A DNA stretch of 10,711 nt from Thermoleophilia bacterium (GTDB lineage Bacteria > Actinomycetota > Thermoleophilia > Miltoncostaeales > Miltoncostaeaceae). Shown here one piece after another: positions 1-6,492 of the stretch. How positions within the stretch are numbered: position 1 is the stretch's first letter; each line of letters starts with the position of its first letter. A model generated the notes under the pieces. It worked only from the letters and a program-made list of their open reading frames with translations, was not told the DNA's origin and searched no databases. The stretch lies in the NCBI GenBank assembly GCA_029861485.1, contig JAOTZF010000033.1:1-10711 (forward strand), written 5' to 3'. A program made the translations under genes and the position numbers.

Positions 1-1398
1 GGAGTCGTCGGCGGGTAGCACATCGCGATCGGGTGTGATCTCCACCAGCAGCGCTCCGGCCGCGGGCGCCTGGCCGGTCGACACGGTTGCGGCCTCGAAG
101 GCCAGCGCGACCCCGGAGCCACGCTCCCACGCGAGCAGATACGGGTAGGGGTTCACGCTGTCGAGTCCCCCGGGGTGGATCTCGAAGTGCAGGTGCGGCG
201 GGGTGGTGATGGCCTGGCCGCTGTTCCCGACGAAGCCGATCACCTCCCCTGCCCCGACTCGAGCGCCGTTGATGGCGCTGGGAGCATAGGCGGACAGGTG
301 CGCGTAGTAGAACTGGTTGCCGCGGTCGTCGGTGAGCCAGAGACGGTTCCCGCCGAGCGTGTTGACGCCCACCTTCGACAGGGTGCCCCCGGCGACGGCC
401 ACCACGGGAGTCCCGGTCGGGGCGAAGATGTCGTTGCCGTGGTGCCAGCCCGTCACCGCCCTGGGCGCCCCGTAGTCGTCGATGTAGCCGTAGTCCCGAG
501 CCACCGGGAATGCGTAGCTGCCATCGCGGGGCAGATCGACAGGCGGCGCAGCGCGGCGCGGCAGTCCGACCGCGGTCGGGGCCGCGGGCGGCAGCGGAGC
601 GAGATCGCCGTACTCCGGCACGAGGCTCGGCTCGGGCAGGGGCTCGACCTCCTTCGGGCTCTCTGTCTTCGGCGCCGCCTGCGCGGCAGGAGAGCGCGGT
701 GCCGCCGCGGGCTCGTCATCGGCGGGCAACCCGGGATCGGGTGACGGGCCGCTGTCGGGCACGGGCGCCGGCTTAGGCGTGGCGGAGAGCTGCAAGTGGC
801 CGATCACCGCCGCGGTGCCGAGGGGCAGCCCGGATGATGCGTCGCTGACCTCGAGCCTCACGGCGTTGACCCGAAGGTTGCCTTCCCCGCCGGATACCTG
901 CTCTCCGAAGATCAGCCGCCCGACGCCCGCGATCTCGACGCTGGTGCCAACCGAGGCGGCGACGGGCGCCCCATCCACGACGAGCCCCGCGACCGAGAGG
1001 CTGCCCACACCGGTTCGCCCGCCCGCGGTGGCGATGGCGTCGATGCTGACGCTCGCGATCGTGACGCGGTCGTTCGCCAGGCGAACGTCGCTTGCGCTGC
1101 TCACGCCAATGATGCTGTCGTCGAATGGTGCAAGCTCGACGCGCACAGCCCCGACGGCGCTGCCCCCGCCGCTGGCGGCTCCATGATGCACGGTTACCGC
1201 ATCGGCGCCGACCTTCAGCCCGGCACTCGCCACCGTCGCCCCCCCGAGCTGAGCGCCAAAAGCGCTCCCGCTGACATTCGCCGCTGCGCTCGCGTGACCT
1301 ACGATCCCGATGGCGAGCAGAGCCAGGGCTGCGAGCAGGGTTAGGCCGACTTTCCACGAAGGCCGCTTGGGAATTGCCGATTCGCGCAACGTCCCCAT
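1..1398 (-). CDS. Secreted M23 metallopeptidase with N-terminal beta-rich domain (3' end outside window)
   Basis: This is a predicted zinc peptidoglycan endopeptidase. I translated the minus strand by hand and found no stop for 466 codons to the window edge. The chosen ATG at 1398 has GGAG 7 nt upstream; an in-frame ATG at 1437 is possible but has a poorer ribosome site. Residues 15-40 form a signal peptide (basic, then a Leu/Ala-rich core, then ASA). Residues 41-206 are a Gly/Val/Ala-rich beta-type domain beginning VSGSAFGAQLG. It contains a GVGRLIFGEQ...VNAVRLEV stretch that resembles the 'choice-of-anchor P' domain; this comes from memory and is inference. Residues 207-286 are a Pro/Ala linker. 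The M23 domain follows at about 287-430, with all zinc and catalytic residues visible: H319 and D323 (HHGND), H367 (HLSAY), H402 and H404 (HLHFE). A further C-terminal segment continues past base 1. The gene is divergent from a C40 hydrolase. The M23 call is firm; the exact start is less so. Confidence 0.9.
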   Translation of the reverse strand, partial: MGTLRESAIPKRPSWKVGLTLLAALALLAIGIVGHASAAANVSGSAFGAQLGGATVASAGLKVGADAVTVHHGAASGGGSAVGAVRVELAPFDDSIIGVSSASDVRLANDRVTIASVSIDAIATAGGRTGVGSLSVAGLVVDGAPVAASVGTSVEIAGVGRLIFGEQVSGGEGNLRVNAVRLEVSDASSGLPLGTAAVIGHLQLSATPKPAPVPDSGPSPDPGLPADDEPAAAPRSPAAQAAPKTESPKEVEPLPEPSLVPEYGDLAPLPPAAPTAVGLPRRAAPPVDLPRDGSYAFPVARDYGYIDDYGAPRAVTGWHHGNDIFAPTGTPVVAVAGGTLSKVGVNTLGGNRLWLTDDRGNQFYYAHLSAYAPSAINGARVGAGEVIGFVGNSGQAITTPPHLHFEIHPGGLDSVNPYPYLLAWERGSGVALAFEAATVSTGQAPAAGALLVEITPDRDVLPADDS

Positions 1399-1519
1399 TC
1401 TGATGCTCCGCCCCAGACGGACAAGAGGCTCAGTCATGGCCCTGTCGCGTCAATCCCGGCACGTTTGGCGTATCGGGAAGCACGCTGTTAGCGTCCTGAG
1501 CCGGAACCGAGACTCTGCC
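1399..1519. promoter_or_regulatory. Divergent control region between M23 and C40 hydrolase genes
   Basis: This gap of about 120 bases separates two divergently transcribed envelope hydrolase genes and must hold their start signals if the starts chosen here are right. It contains a perfect 5-bp inverted repeat, ACGCTGTTAGCGT, at 1482-1494, which could be an operator. On the plus strand TTGGCG lies 17 nt before TTAGCG, a poor -35/-10 pair. On the minus strand TTGACG at 1453-1448 is a good -35 match, but I see no convincing -10. No promoter can be assigned with confidence. Both flanking reading frames are open across part of the gap, and each has an upstream ATG (1436 plus, 1437 minus), so the true gap could be smaller. 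Confidence 0.35.
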
Positions 1520-2656
1520 GTGAACCTGGACCACAACGGTCCCATCGCGCAGCGCGTGTACCGGGGAGGATTGCTCACCGCGACCCTCGCCATGGCCATC
1601 ACCCTGGCTTTGGCCGCGCCGCCCACCGCTTTCGCGCCTGATGGAATCGACGCCAAGCGCCACCAACTCGCCGAAATCGAGGCGGATGTCGCGCGCGTCG
1701 ATGTGGCGCTCGAGGGTGCCGCGGAGGCCTACAACGGCGCCCGCTACCGGCTGTCGGATATCGAGGAACGAATTCATCAGAATACCGGTGACATCAATAC
1801 GAACGAACGATCGCTGGCTCGGGCCCGGATCGCACTTGGTGACCGGCTCCGTGCACTCTACGTTCACCCCCCCTCGTCGACTGCCGAAGTTCTGTTAACG
1901 AGCACCAGCGTCACCGCCGTTACCGAACGCCTCGACCTCCTCGAGCGCACCACCCGGCTGGACGCCAACGTGGTCGGCCGAATCCGCACGCACCGCGTGG
2001 CACTCGACCGGGCTCGCAAGCAGCTACAGACCGACCAGAAGGCCGCGACGCGCGAGCTCGCCACCGCAGAGCAGGAGCGCGAACGCGTAGCGGGCCTTCT
2101 GCAGGAGCGCCAGCAGGTGCTCGGCCAGGTGAAGGGTGACCTGGCGCGGCTTTTGCGCGCCAAGCAGGAGGCCGAGCGTCGCCAGGCCGCCGTCCAGGCA
2201 CAACAGGCGCGAGACCGGGTCGCTGCCACGCCCCAAGCCGCCGCGCCGGCAGCGACTCCCGCCTCCTCCTCCGAACCCACCCCGAGCGCACCGCTGCCAA
2301 GCGGTGGCGGAAACAGCGCAGCAGTCGCCCTCGCCCTCGAGCAGCTCGGCGTGCCCTACAAGTGGGCCGGTGCATCACCCTCGGAGGGCTTCGACTGCTC
2401 CGGCCTGCTCTCGTATGTCTACGGCAAGCTCGGCAAGAGCGTTCCCCACTACACCGGCGCCATCTGGGCCAGCTTCCCGAAAGTGCCTCGGGAGCAGCTG
2501 CAACCCGGCGACATCGTCTTCTACCGAGCGGATCTTGGCCATGCGGGGATGTACATGGGCGGCGGACAGTACGTCCACGCCCCCCAGACCGGCGACGTCG
2601 TGAAGGTCACGAGCATGAGTAGCCGCAGCGACTACCAAGGCGCGGTCCGGCCCTAG
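1520..2656 (+). CDS. Secreted coiled-coil NlpC/P60 (C40) peptidoglycan endopeptidase
   Basis: This is a predicted cell-wall hydrolase cleaving peptidoglycan stem peptides outside the membrane, like RipA- or PcsB-type enzymes. From GTG 1520 it is 378 aa. Residues 14-39 form a signal peptide ending PPTAFA. Residues 41 to about 232 are a long, charged, heptad-like coiled coil with the ALYVHPPSS...LDLLERTT stretch typical of these N-terminal regulatory domains. An Ala/Pro/Ser linker runs from about 233 to 265. The C40 domain fills 266-378. Its catalytic triad is visible: C293 in FDCSG, H341 in LGHAGMY and H353 in YVHAP. The start is uncertain. The frame is open back to an ATG at 1310 inside the divergent M23 gene, with alternatives at ATG 1436 and GTG 1556. 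I chose 1520 because it leaves a short N-region before the signal peptide and avoids overlap. The coiled coil may keep the enzyme inactive until a partner (FtsEX-like in relatives) engages it; that is inference. Confidence 0.88.
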   Translation: MNLDHNGPIAQRVYRGGLLTATLAMAITLALAAPPTAFAPDGIDAKRHQLAEIEADVARVDVALEGAAEAYNGARYRLSDIEERIHQNTGDINTNERSLARARIALGDRLRALYVHPPSSTAEVLLTSTSVTAVTERLDLLERTTRLDANVVGRIRTHRVALDRARKQLQTDQKAATRELATAEQERERVAGLLQERQQVLGQVKGDLARLLRAKQEAERRQAAVQAQQARDRVAATPQAAAPAATPASSSEPTPSAPLPSGGGNSAAVALALEQLGVPYKWAGASPSEGFDCSGLLSYVYGKLGKSVPHYTGAIWASFPKVPREQLQPGDIVFYRADLGHAGMYMGGGQYVHAPQTGDVVKVTSMSSRSDYQGAVRP

Positions 2657-2736
2657 ACTGCCGTGAGCCGCACTTCCGGTCGACCTCCCTGCGACACGAT
2701 GTCGGGGCGGTCGGCAACTGGCTATTGAGTCGCCTG

Positions 2737-2757
2737 GCCCGGCTCACTCAGCCGGGC
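2737..2757. terminator. GC hairpin between convergent genes
   Basis: A perfect 8-bp inverted repeat, GCCCGGCT and AGCCGGGC, encloses a 5-nt loop, CACTC. It lies in the 110-base gap where the rightward C40 gene and the leftward adenosyltransferase gene converge. There is no T-tract on either side, so this would be a non-canonical bidirectional terminator or stabilising hairpin. The position is suggestive; function is inferred only from place and symmetry. Confidence 0.5.
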
Positions 2758-2766
2758 ACCCCGTGA

Positions 2767-3351
2767 CTATTCGCCCTGGGACCCCTCGCGGGACTCGCCG
2801 GGCTCCCAGAGCACGTCTCCGGCGCCCGAGTCGTGATTTGCGGCGCGGGCCATGATGAAGAGCAGGTCGGAGAGCCGGTTCAGGTAGCGGATCACCACTG
2901 GGTTGACCTCCCCTTGCCGGGCATCCGACAACGCCACGACCGAGCGCTCCGCCCGACGACAGACGGTGCGCGCATGGTGCAGCGCCGAGGCCGCCGCACC
3001 TCCTGCGGGCAGCACGAACGACTCGAGGGCCGGCAACGGCTCATTAAGCGCGTCACAGTGGCGCTCCAGAGCCTCGACCTGCGCGTCGGTGACCCGAAGC
3101 CGATCGTCGCCGACCCCGGGTACGGCGAGGTCGGCCCCCACGTCGAACAGCTCGTTCTGAATCCTGCTCAGTGCGCCCTCGGCTTCTGAGGAGAGCTTTG
3201 TGGCCCGCGCAACGCCGATAACGCTGTTCAGCTCGTCGACATCGCCGTAGGCCGCGATTCGGAGGTCGGTCTTGGCGACCTCGCTCATATCGCCGAGCCG
3301 CGTGGTGCCGGCATCGCCGGCTCGGGTATAGACGCGGGTTATGCGGACCAC
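2767..3351 (-). CDS. pduO: Cob(I)alamin adenosyltransferase, PduO type
   Basis: This cytosolic enzyme transfers the adenosyl group of ATP to cob(I)alamin (or cobyric intermediates) to make the B12 coenzyme. The 194-aa length suits the PduO/MMAB family. Family signatures are all present: YTRAGDAGTTRLGD at 8-21 (ATP binding), RIAAYGDVDELNS at 31-43, LPAGG...ALHHART at 114-129, CRRAER at 131-136 (conserved Arg and Glu of the active site) and LNRLSDLLFIMAR at 157-169. The start is GTG at 3351, just before the conserved N-terminal motif, with only a weak ribosome site. The gene begins 34 nt after the CAP-protein gene on the same strand, so it may share its transcript. No B12 riboswitch fits in that gap. 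No B12-dependent enzyme is visible in the window, so the user of the cofactor is encoded elsewhere. Other adenosyltransferase families (CobA, EutT) have different motifs. Confidence 0.95.
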   Translation of the reverse strand: MVRITRVYTRAGDAGTTRLGDMSEVAKTDLRIAAYGDVDELNSVIGVARATKLSSEAEGALSRIQNELFDVGADLAVPGVGDDRLRVTDAQVEALERHCDALNEPLPALESFVLPAGGAAASALHHARTVCRRAERSVVALSDARQGEVNPVVIRYLNRLSDLLFIMARAANHDSGAGDVLWEPGESREGSQGE

Positions 3352-3385
3352 GCCGTCAGGCTATCGCCTGCGAGGCTGACCGGCC

Positions 3386-3856
3386 TCAGACGGTCATGTT
3401 CACGGTGAACAGCAGCATGCCGTTGCACCGCATCGCCCCGACGCCGATCTTGCGCCAACTCTTGGGAAGCATGTTCTTCTTATGGGGCGGACTCCCCATG
3501 AACCCGACGAACGCGCCGCGCGCGGTCGGCATGAAGGCGAGATTCTGCGAAGCCCGGTTGCCACGCCCAAACTTGAGGTGAGTGGTCGGGTGGGAGAACT
3601 TCCGCGTACGCGCCATCCAGCGGTTGTGACTCCGGGCGCTCTTCACCAGGCGGTTCAGTCGCTTCAGGGGCTGGGCACCGCGGCGCTTGCGCTCAGCGTT
3701 GATCTCTTTAATCAGGGACTTCTCCGCTCCGGGCACGGGCTTGGACGCCTTGCACGCGGGAAGGCTTTGTGCCGCATTGGCCTCGTCGGAACCCTCGGTA
3801 CCAAGCGCCCCGGCTGCGACCGCAGCCAGAACGACGCCGACCACAGGTCGTCGCAT
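3386..3856 (-). CDS. Small secreted CAP-domain (SCP/PR-1-like) protein
   Basis: This is an extracellular CAP-superfamily protein of 156 aa whose biochemical role is unknown; bacterial relatives (YkwD-like) are linked to the envelope. Two ATGs lie in tandem (3859 and 3856). GGAGG sits 1 nt before the first and 4 nt before the second, so I chose the second. Residues 1-29 form a signal peptide ending in ANAA. The CAP core runs from about 45 to 156, with INAERKRRGAQPL, HNRWMA (H77), FSH (H89), SQNLAF, SPPHKKNML (H125), WRKIGVGA and a final FTVNMTV strand. The usual GENIA-type Glu is Gln here (Q104), so the classic His/Glu cavity is altered. C35 and C144 could form a disulfide. The protein is rich in Arg and Lys. 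A strong hairpin separates it from cca upstream, and the adenosyltransferase gene follows 34 nt downstream. Confidence 0.85.
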   Translation of the reverse strand: MRRPVVGVVLAAVAAGALGTEGSDEANAAQSLPACKASKPVPGAEKSLIKEINAERKRRGAQPLKRLNRLVKSARSHNRWMARTRKFSHPTTHLKFGRGNRASQNLAFMPTARGAFVGFMGSPPHKKNMLPKSWRKIGVGAMRCNGMLLFTVNMTV

Positions 3857-3888
3857 CATCCCTCCAGGTGACTACTCCACCAAAGACC

Positions 3889-3916
3889 GGCCGCCCGTGC
3901 CGGAGGCCGGGCGGCC
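3889..3916 (-). terminator. Strong hairpin terminator downstream of cca
   Basis: GGCCGCCCG and CGGGCGGCC form a perfect 9-bp stem. Inside it GCC pairs with GGC across a 3-nt loop with one bulged base, giving 12 paired positions, almost all G:C. Read on the minus strand, the hairpin lies 15 nt after the cca stop and is followed by GGTCTTTGG, a short T-rich stretch rather than a full U-tract. It most likely ends the glmM-to-cca transcript before the CAP gene. Read-through cannot be excluded. Confidence 0.65.
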
Positions 3917-3931
3917 CAACGGCCGGAGAGG

Positions 3932-5383
3932 CTAGCGCCTACGTCGAGCGCGTGGCTGGTCAGATTCACCCATTTGCGCCTCTGGCACCCAGGTTTTTGC
4001 AAAGGCAGTTGCGCCGTCTGGGGTCGAAATCCGCCCGACGAGGACTTCTTCCCTCAGTGCATCCAGCAGATCCTTCAACCACGGCCCGGGCTCCCTGTCG
4101 AGCCGCCGGGCGAGCTCCGCACCATCCAGCGGCGACCTGATAGGGCCTCGGTCGATCAACCCGAAGTAGGTCGCGGTGACCTGCCTCGCCAAAGCCAGAT
4201 GACGGTCTATGGCCGCCTGGCCGGTTCTTGCCCCACGCGTAGCCAGCCGATCCGCCACAGTCAGCACGCTCAGCTCGACCTCCTCCGGGGCGACGCGTCG
4301 CAGGTAGCGATCGATCTGCCGTAGCGACAGCGGTTGCCGATGCACAAGAAAGCCGAGCACGAGGTGCTGCCGGACGCAATTGGACACGAAGTCCCGCACG
4401 CGGTTGGAGGTCCGAAAGCGCATGCACCACTCTCCGGCCATCTCTGCACCAAGGACGTCGTGGCGCATGAAGGTGACGCGCCCCTCGGGGCTGACCGCTC
4501 GCGTGGCAGGCTTCGCCACATCGTGGAGGATGGCCGCGATGACCAGGGCCTGCCCCCGAGTCAGCTCGTTGGCGAGCGGCGCCGAGAGCCGCTCCTCGAC
4601 ACGGGGGGCGCTCGATCGAAAGACCGGCTCCGGATCGGCCACGATCTCCTCCACCCCCTGCACGACCTCCAGGGTGTGCCCCAGCACGTCCTTGTGGTGA
4701 TAAGGGGTCTGCTCCATGCGGCGCGCGTCCTCGAGCTGGGGCACCAGCTGGGTCAGCACCCCGATCTCGTCGAGGAGCTCGAGCGACTCCCGGGTTCCCC
4801 CAGTTCGGATCGTGCGTGCGAGCTCGTCGAGCACCCGCTCCGGCGGCGCGCCGGCGAGCAGCGGCGCGTCCGTCCTCGCTTGGCGGGCCGTCTCGGCCTC
4901 GAGCCTCAGGTTCAGCTGACGCGCGAAGCGGCCGAGGCGCATCAATCGCACCGGGTCAGCGGAGAAGGCGGCCGCACCCACCATACGGAGCCGTCCCGCC
5001 TCGAGATCCCGCTCCCCGTCGTGTGGATCGATGAGCTCGCCGCCGTCCAGCGGCAGGGCAAGAGCGTTCATCGTGAAGTCCCGGCGGGCCAGATCCTCAA
5101 CCAGGCTGGAGCCCTGCAGCGGCGTGAGGTCGATCGTGAACGGCAGGCGCTCGGAGTGCACGCGCCATGCGTTGAACTCCTTCGACAACTGGAAGCACCC
5201 CGCACCGTGCTCGTTGGCCAGAGCCCTCGCCAACGGCCTCGCGTCGCCCGGCACCGCGATGTCGACGTCGTCAGCGGCAATGCCGCGCAGCGTGTCGCGC
5301 AGCGCACCGCCGACGATCCAGCCGGTCGCGGAGCCGATGAGGTTCGAGAACGGCGCCCGGAGGCGCGCGATCAGCGCGTTCAT
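3932..5383 (-). CDS. cca: CCA tRNA nucleotidyltransferase (class II, HD domain)
   Basis: This enzyme adds or repairs the 3' CCA of tRNAs using CTP and ATP. The protein is 483 aa from the ATG at 5383, which overlaps the alr stop as ATGA; an upstream in-frame ATG at 5422 lies inside alr and is less likely. The nucleotidyltransferase head (about 20-110) has GG (25-26) and the metal-binding D39 and D41 in DDVDIAVPGD, then RRDFTMNALAL at 101-110. The neck has SADPVRLMRLGRFARQL at 141-157. A C-terminal HD domain shows H236, H287-D288, H308 and D378. It is followed by PLDGAELARRL and EPGPW near 418-435, as in other bacterial Cca proteins. The tail is Arg-rich (QPRARRRR). Poly(A) polymerases are related, but the HD domain and overall pattern favour Cca; specificity cannot be proved from sequence alone. 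It is the last gene of the operon before a strong hairpin. Confidence 0.9.
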   Translation of the reverse strand: MNALIARLRAPFSNLIGSATGWIVGGALRDTLRGIAADDVDIAVPGDARPLARALANEHGAGCFQLSKEFNAWRVHSERLPFTIDLTPLQGSSLVEDLARRDFTMNALALPLDGGELIDPHDGERDLEAGRLRMVGAAAFSADPVRLMRLGRFARQLNLRLEAETARQARTDAPLLAGAPPERVLDELARTIRTGGTRESLELLDEIGVLTQLVPQLEDARRMEQTPYHHKDVLGHTLEVVQGVEEIVADPEPVFRSSAPRVEERLSAPLANELTRGQALVIAAILHDVAKPATRAVSPEGRVTFMRHDVLGAEMAGEWCMRFRTSNRVRDFVSNCVRQHLVLGFLVHRQPLSLRQIDRYLRRVAPEEVELSVLTVADRLATRGARTGQAAIDRHLALARQVTATYFGLIDRGPIRSPLDGAELARRLDREPGPWLKDLLDALREEVLVGRISTPDGATAFAKTWVPEAQMGESDQPRARRRR

Positions 5384-6492
5384 TCGACGTACTCGCGGCG
5401 CACCCGAGTGCTCAGCGAGCACGTCACCTCGTAGTTGATCGTCTGCCCGACCCGGGCGAGGTCCTCGATCGTGATGCGCGCCGAGCCCTGCCGTCCGATG
5501 AGCACCACGGGATCGCCGACCTGCTCCTCGCCCTCCGGACCGAGATCGACAGTGATCTGGTCCATCGATACCGCCCCCACCACGGGGACCTCCCGGCTGC
5601 CGATCAGGACGTTCGCCCCGGAGAGAGATCGCGCGTAGCCATCGCCGTAGCCGATCGGAATGACACCGATCCGGGTGGCCCGCGGAGCCCGATAGCGGCG
5701 CCCGTAGCCGGCGCTGTCGCGTGAGGAGAGCGGCTTGACGGCTGCAAGCCAGGAGTGCAGCGACAACGCGGGGCGAAGCCCGCGCGCATCGGGGTCATCG
5801 CCGAAAGGGTCGCCGCCGTACAGCGCAATCCCGCAGCGAACGATGTCGAAGCTGCTCCCGGGATCACGCAGCACGGCGGCCGAGTTCGCCGCGTGCGCCC
5901 GAGCCGAGGGGAAGCACTCCTTGACCTCGGCGAATCTCGCGCGGAAGCGCACCAACTGCTCGCGGAAGAATCCGGCGTTCGGCCCCTCGGTCTCGTCTGC
6001 CGTGGCGAAGTGAGTCATGACCCCAACCACCTCGACCCCTTCGGTGCCGGCCGCGACCTCGACGAGTCCCGCAATGTCCTCGGGCCGCGCGCCGAGACGC
6101 CCCATTCCGGTGTCCAGCTTCAGGTGAAGGCGAACCACCCCGCCACGCTCGCGCCCGACGGCCCCCGCACGCTCGACGAAGTCCGGCGTCCAGGCAACGA
6201 CGTCGCACCCGTCGATCGCCGCAACCTCGGCCAGCTCCAGCGGACCCATTACGAGCACGGGCGCCTCGATGCCCGCCTCTCGAAGCTGACGAAGCTCGCC
6301 TGCCGTCACGACACCCAGCGAGGCGGCTCCGCCTCGAAGAGCGGCTCGAGCGACCGGAACGGCACCATGTCCATAGCCGTCGGCCTTCACGACCGCCATC
6401 AACTCGGCGCGGCCCGCGGCGGCGGCCAGCCGCCGAGCATTTTGCCGGATCGCCCCGAGGTCGATGCGCGCGAGGGCGCGATCGTTGCTCAT
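5380..6492 (-). CDS. alr: Alanine racemase
   Basis: This PLP enzyme interconverts L- and D-alanine in the cytosol, supplying D-Ala for the peptidoglycan stem peptide. The 370-aa length is typical. The start is ATG 6492, which overlaps the nnr stop as ATGA and has GAGG 4 nt upstream; a long in-frame extension upstream (to 6978) lies within nnr and is not credible. Visible features: VVKADGYGHG with PLP lysine K36; LKLDTGMGRLG with K125 and R132 (equivalents of the carbamylated Lys and conserved Arg); MTHFATAD at 159-166; R219 in FDIVRCGIALYG, which sits against the PLP ring in known structures; the catalytic tyrosine Y263 in SAGYGRRY; IGYGDGY at 280-286; and SMDQ at 309-312. The N-terminal TIM barrel and C-terminal beta domain both appear complete. 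The gene is in an operon with glmS and glmM, consistent with cell-wall precursor supply. Confidence 0.97.
   Translation of the reverse strand: MSNDRALARIDLGAIRQNARRLAAAAGRAELMAVVKADGYGHGAVPVARAALRGGAASLGVVTAGELRQLREAGIEAPVLVMGPLELAEVAAIDGCDVVAWTPDFVERAGAVGRERGGVVRLHLKLDTGMGRLGARPEDIAGLVEVAAGTEGVEVVGVMTHFATADETEGPNAGFFREQLVRFRARFAEVKECFPSARAHAANSAAVLRDPGSSFDIVRCGIALYGGDPFGDDPDARGLRPALSLHSWLAAVKPLSSRDSAGYGRRYRAPRATRIGVIPIGYGDGYARSLSGANVLIGSREVPVVGAVSMDQITVDLGPEGEEQVGDPVVLIGRQGSARITIEDLARVGQTINYEVTCSLSTRVRREYVE

Noticed and set aside
773..1357. Minus-strand 194-codon frame rich in Arg
   Set aside because: It is a shadow of the M23 gene in another minus-strand frame; the true frame has a signal peptide and continues to the M23 active site.
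2678..2685. GGTCGACC palindrome in the convergent gap
   Set aside because: An 8-base palindrome is expected by chance in GC-rich DNA and nothing around it supports a function.
3352..3385. Inverted repeats (GTCAG/CTGAC and GCCT/AGGC) between the CAP and adenosyltransferase genes, considered as a terminator or regulatory RNA
   Set aside because: The stems are only 4-5 bp, overlap each other and have no T-tract; the 34-base gap is too short for a cobalamin riboswitch.
4334..5434. Plus-strand open frame of 366 codons opposite cca
   Set aside because: It mirrors the cca coding frame in GC-rich DNA, with no domain and no ribosome site pattern; cca itself is clear.
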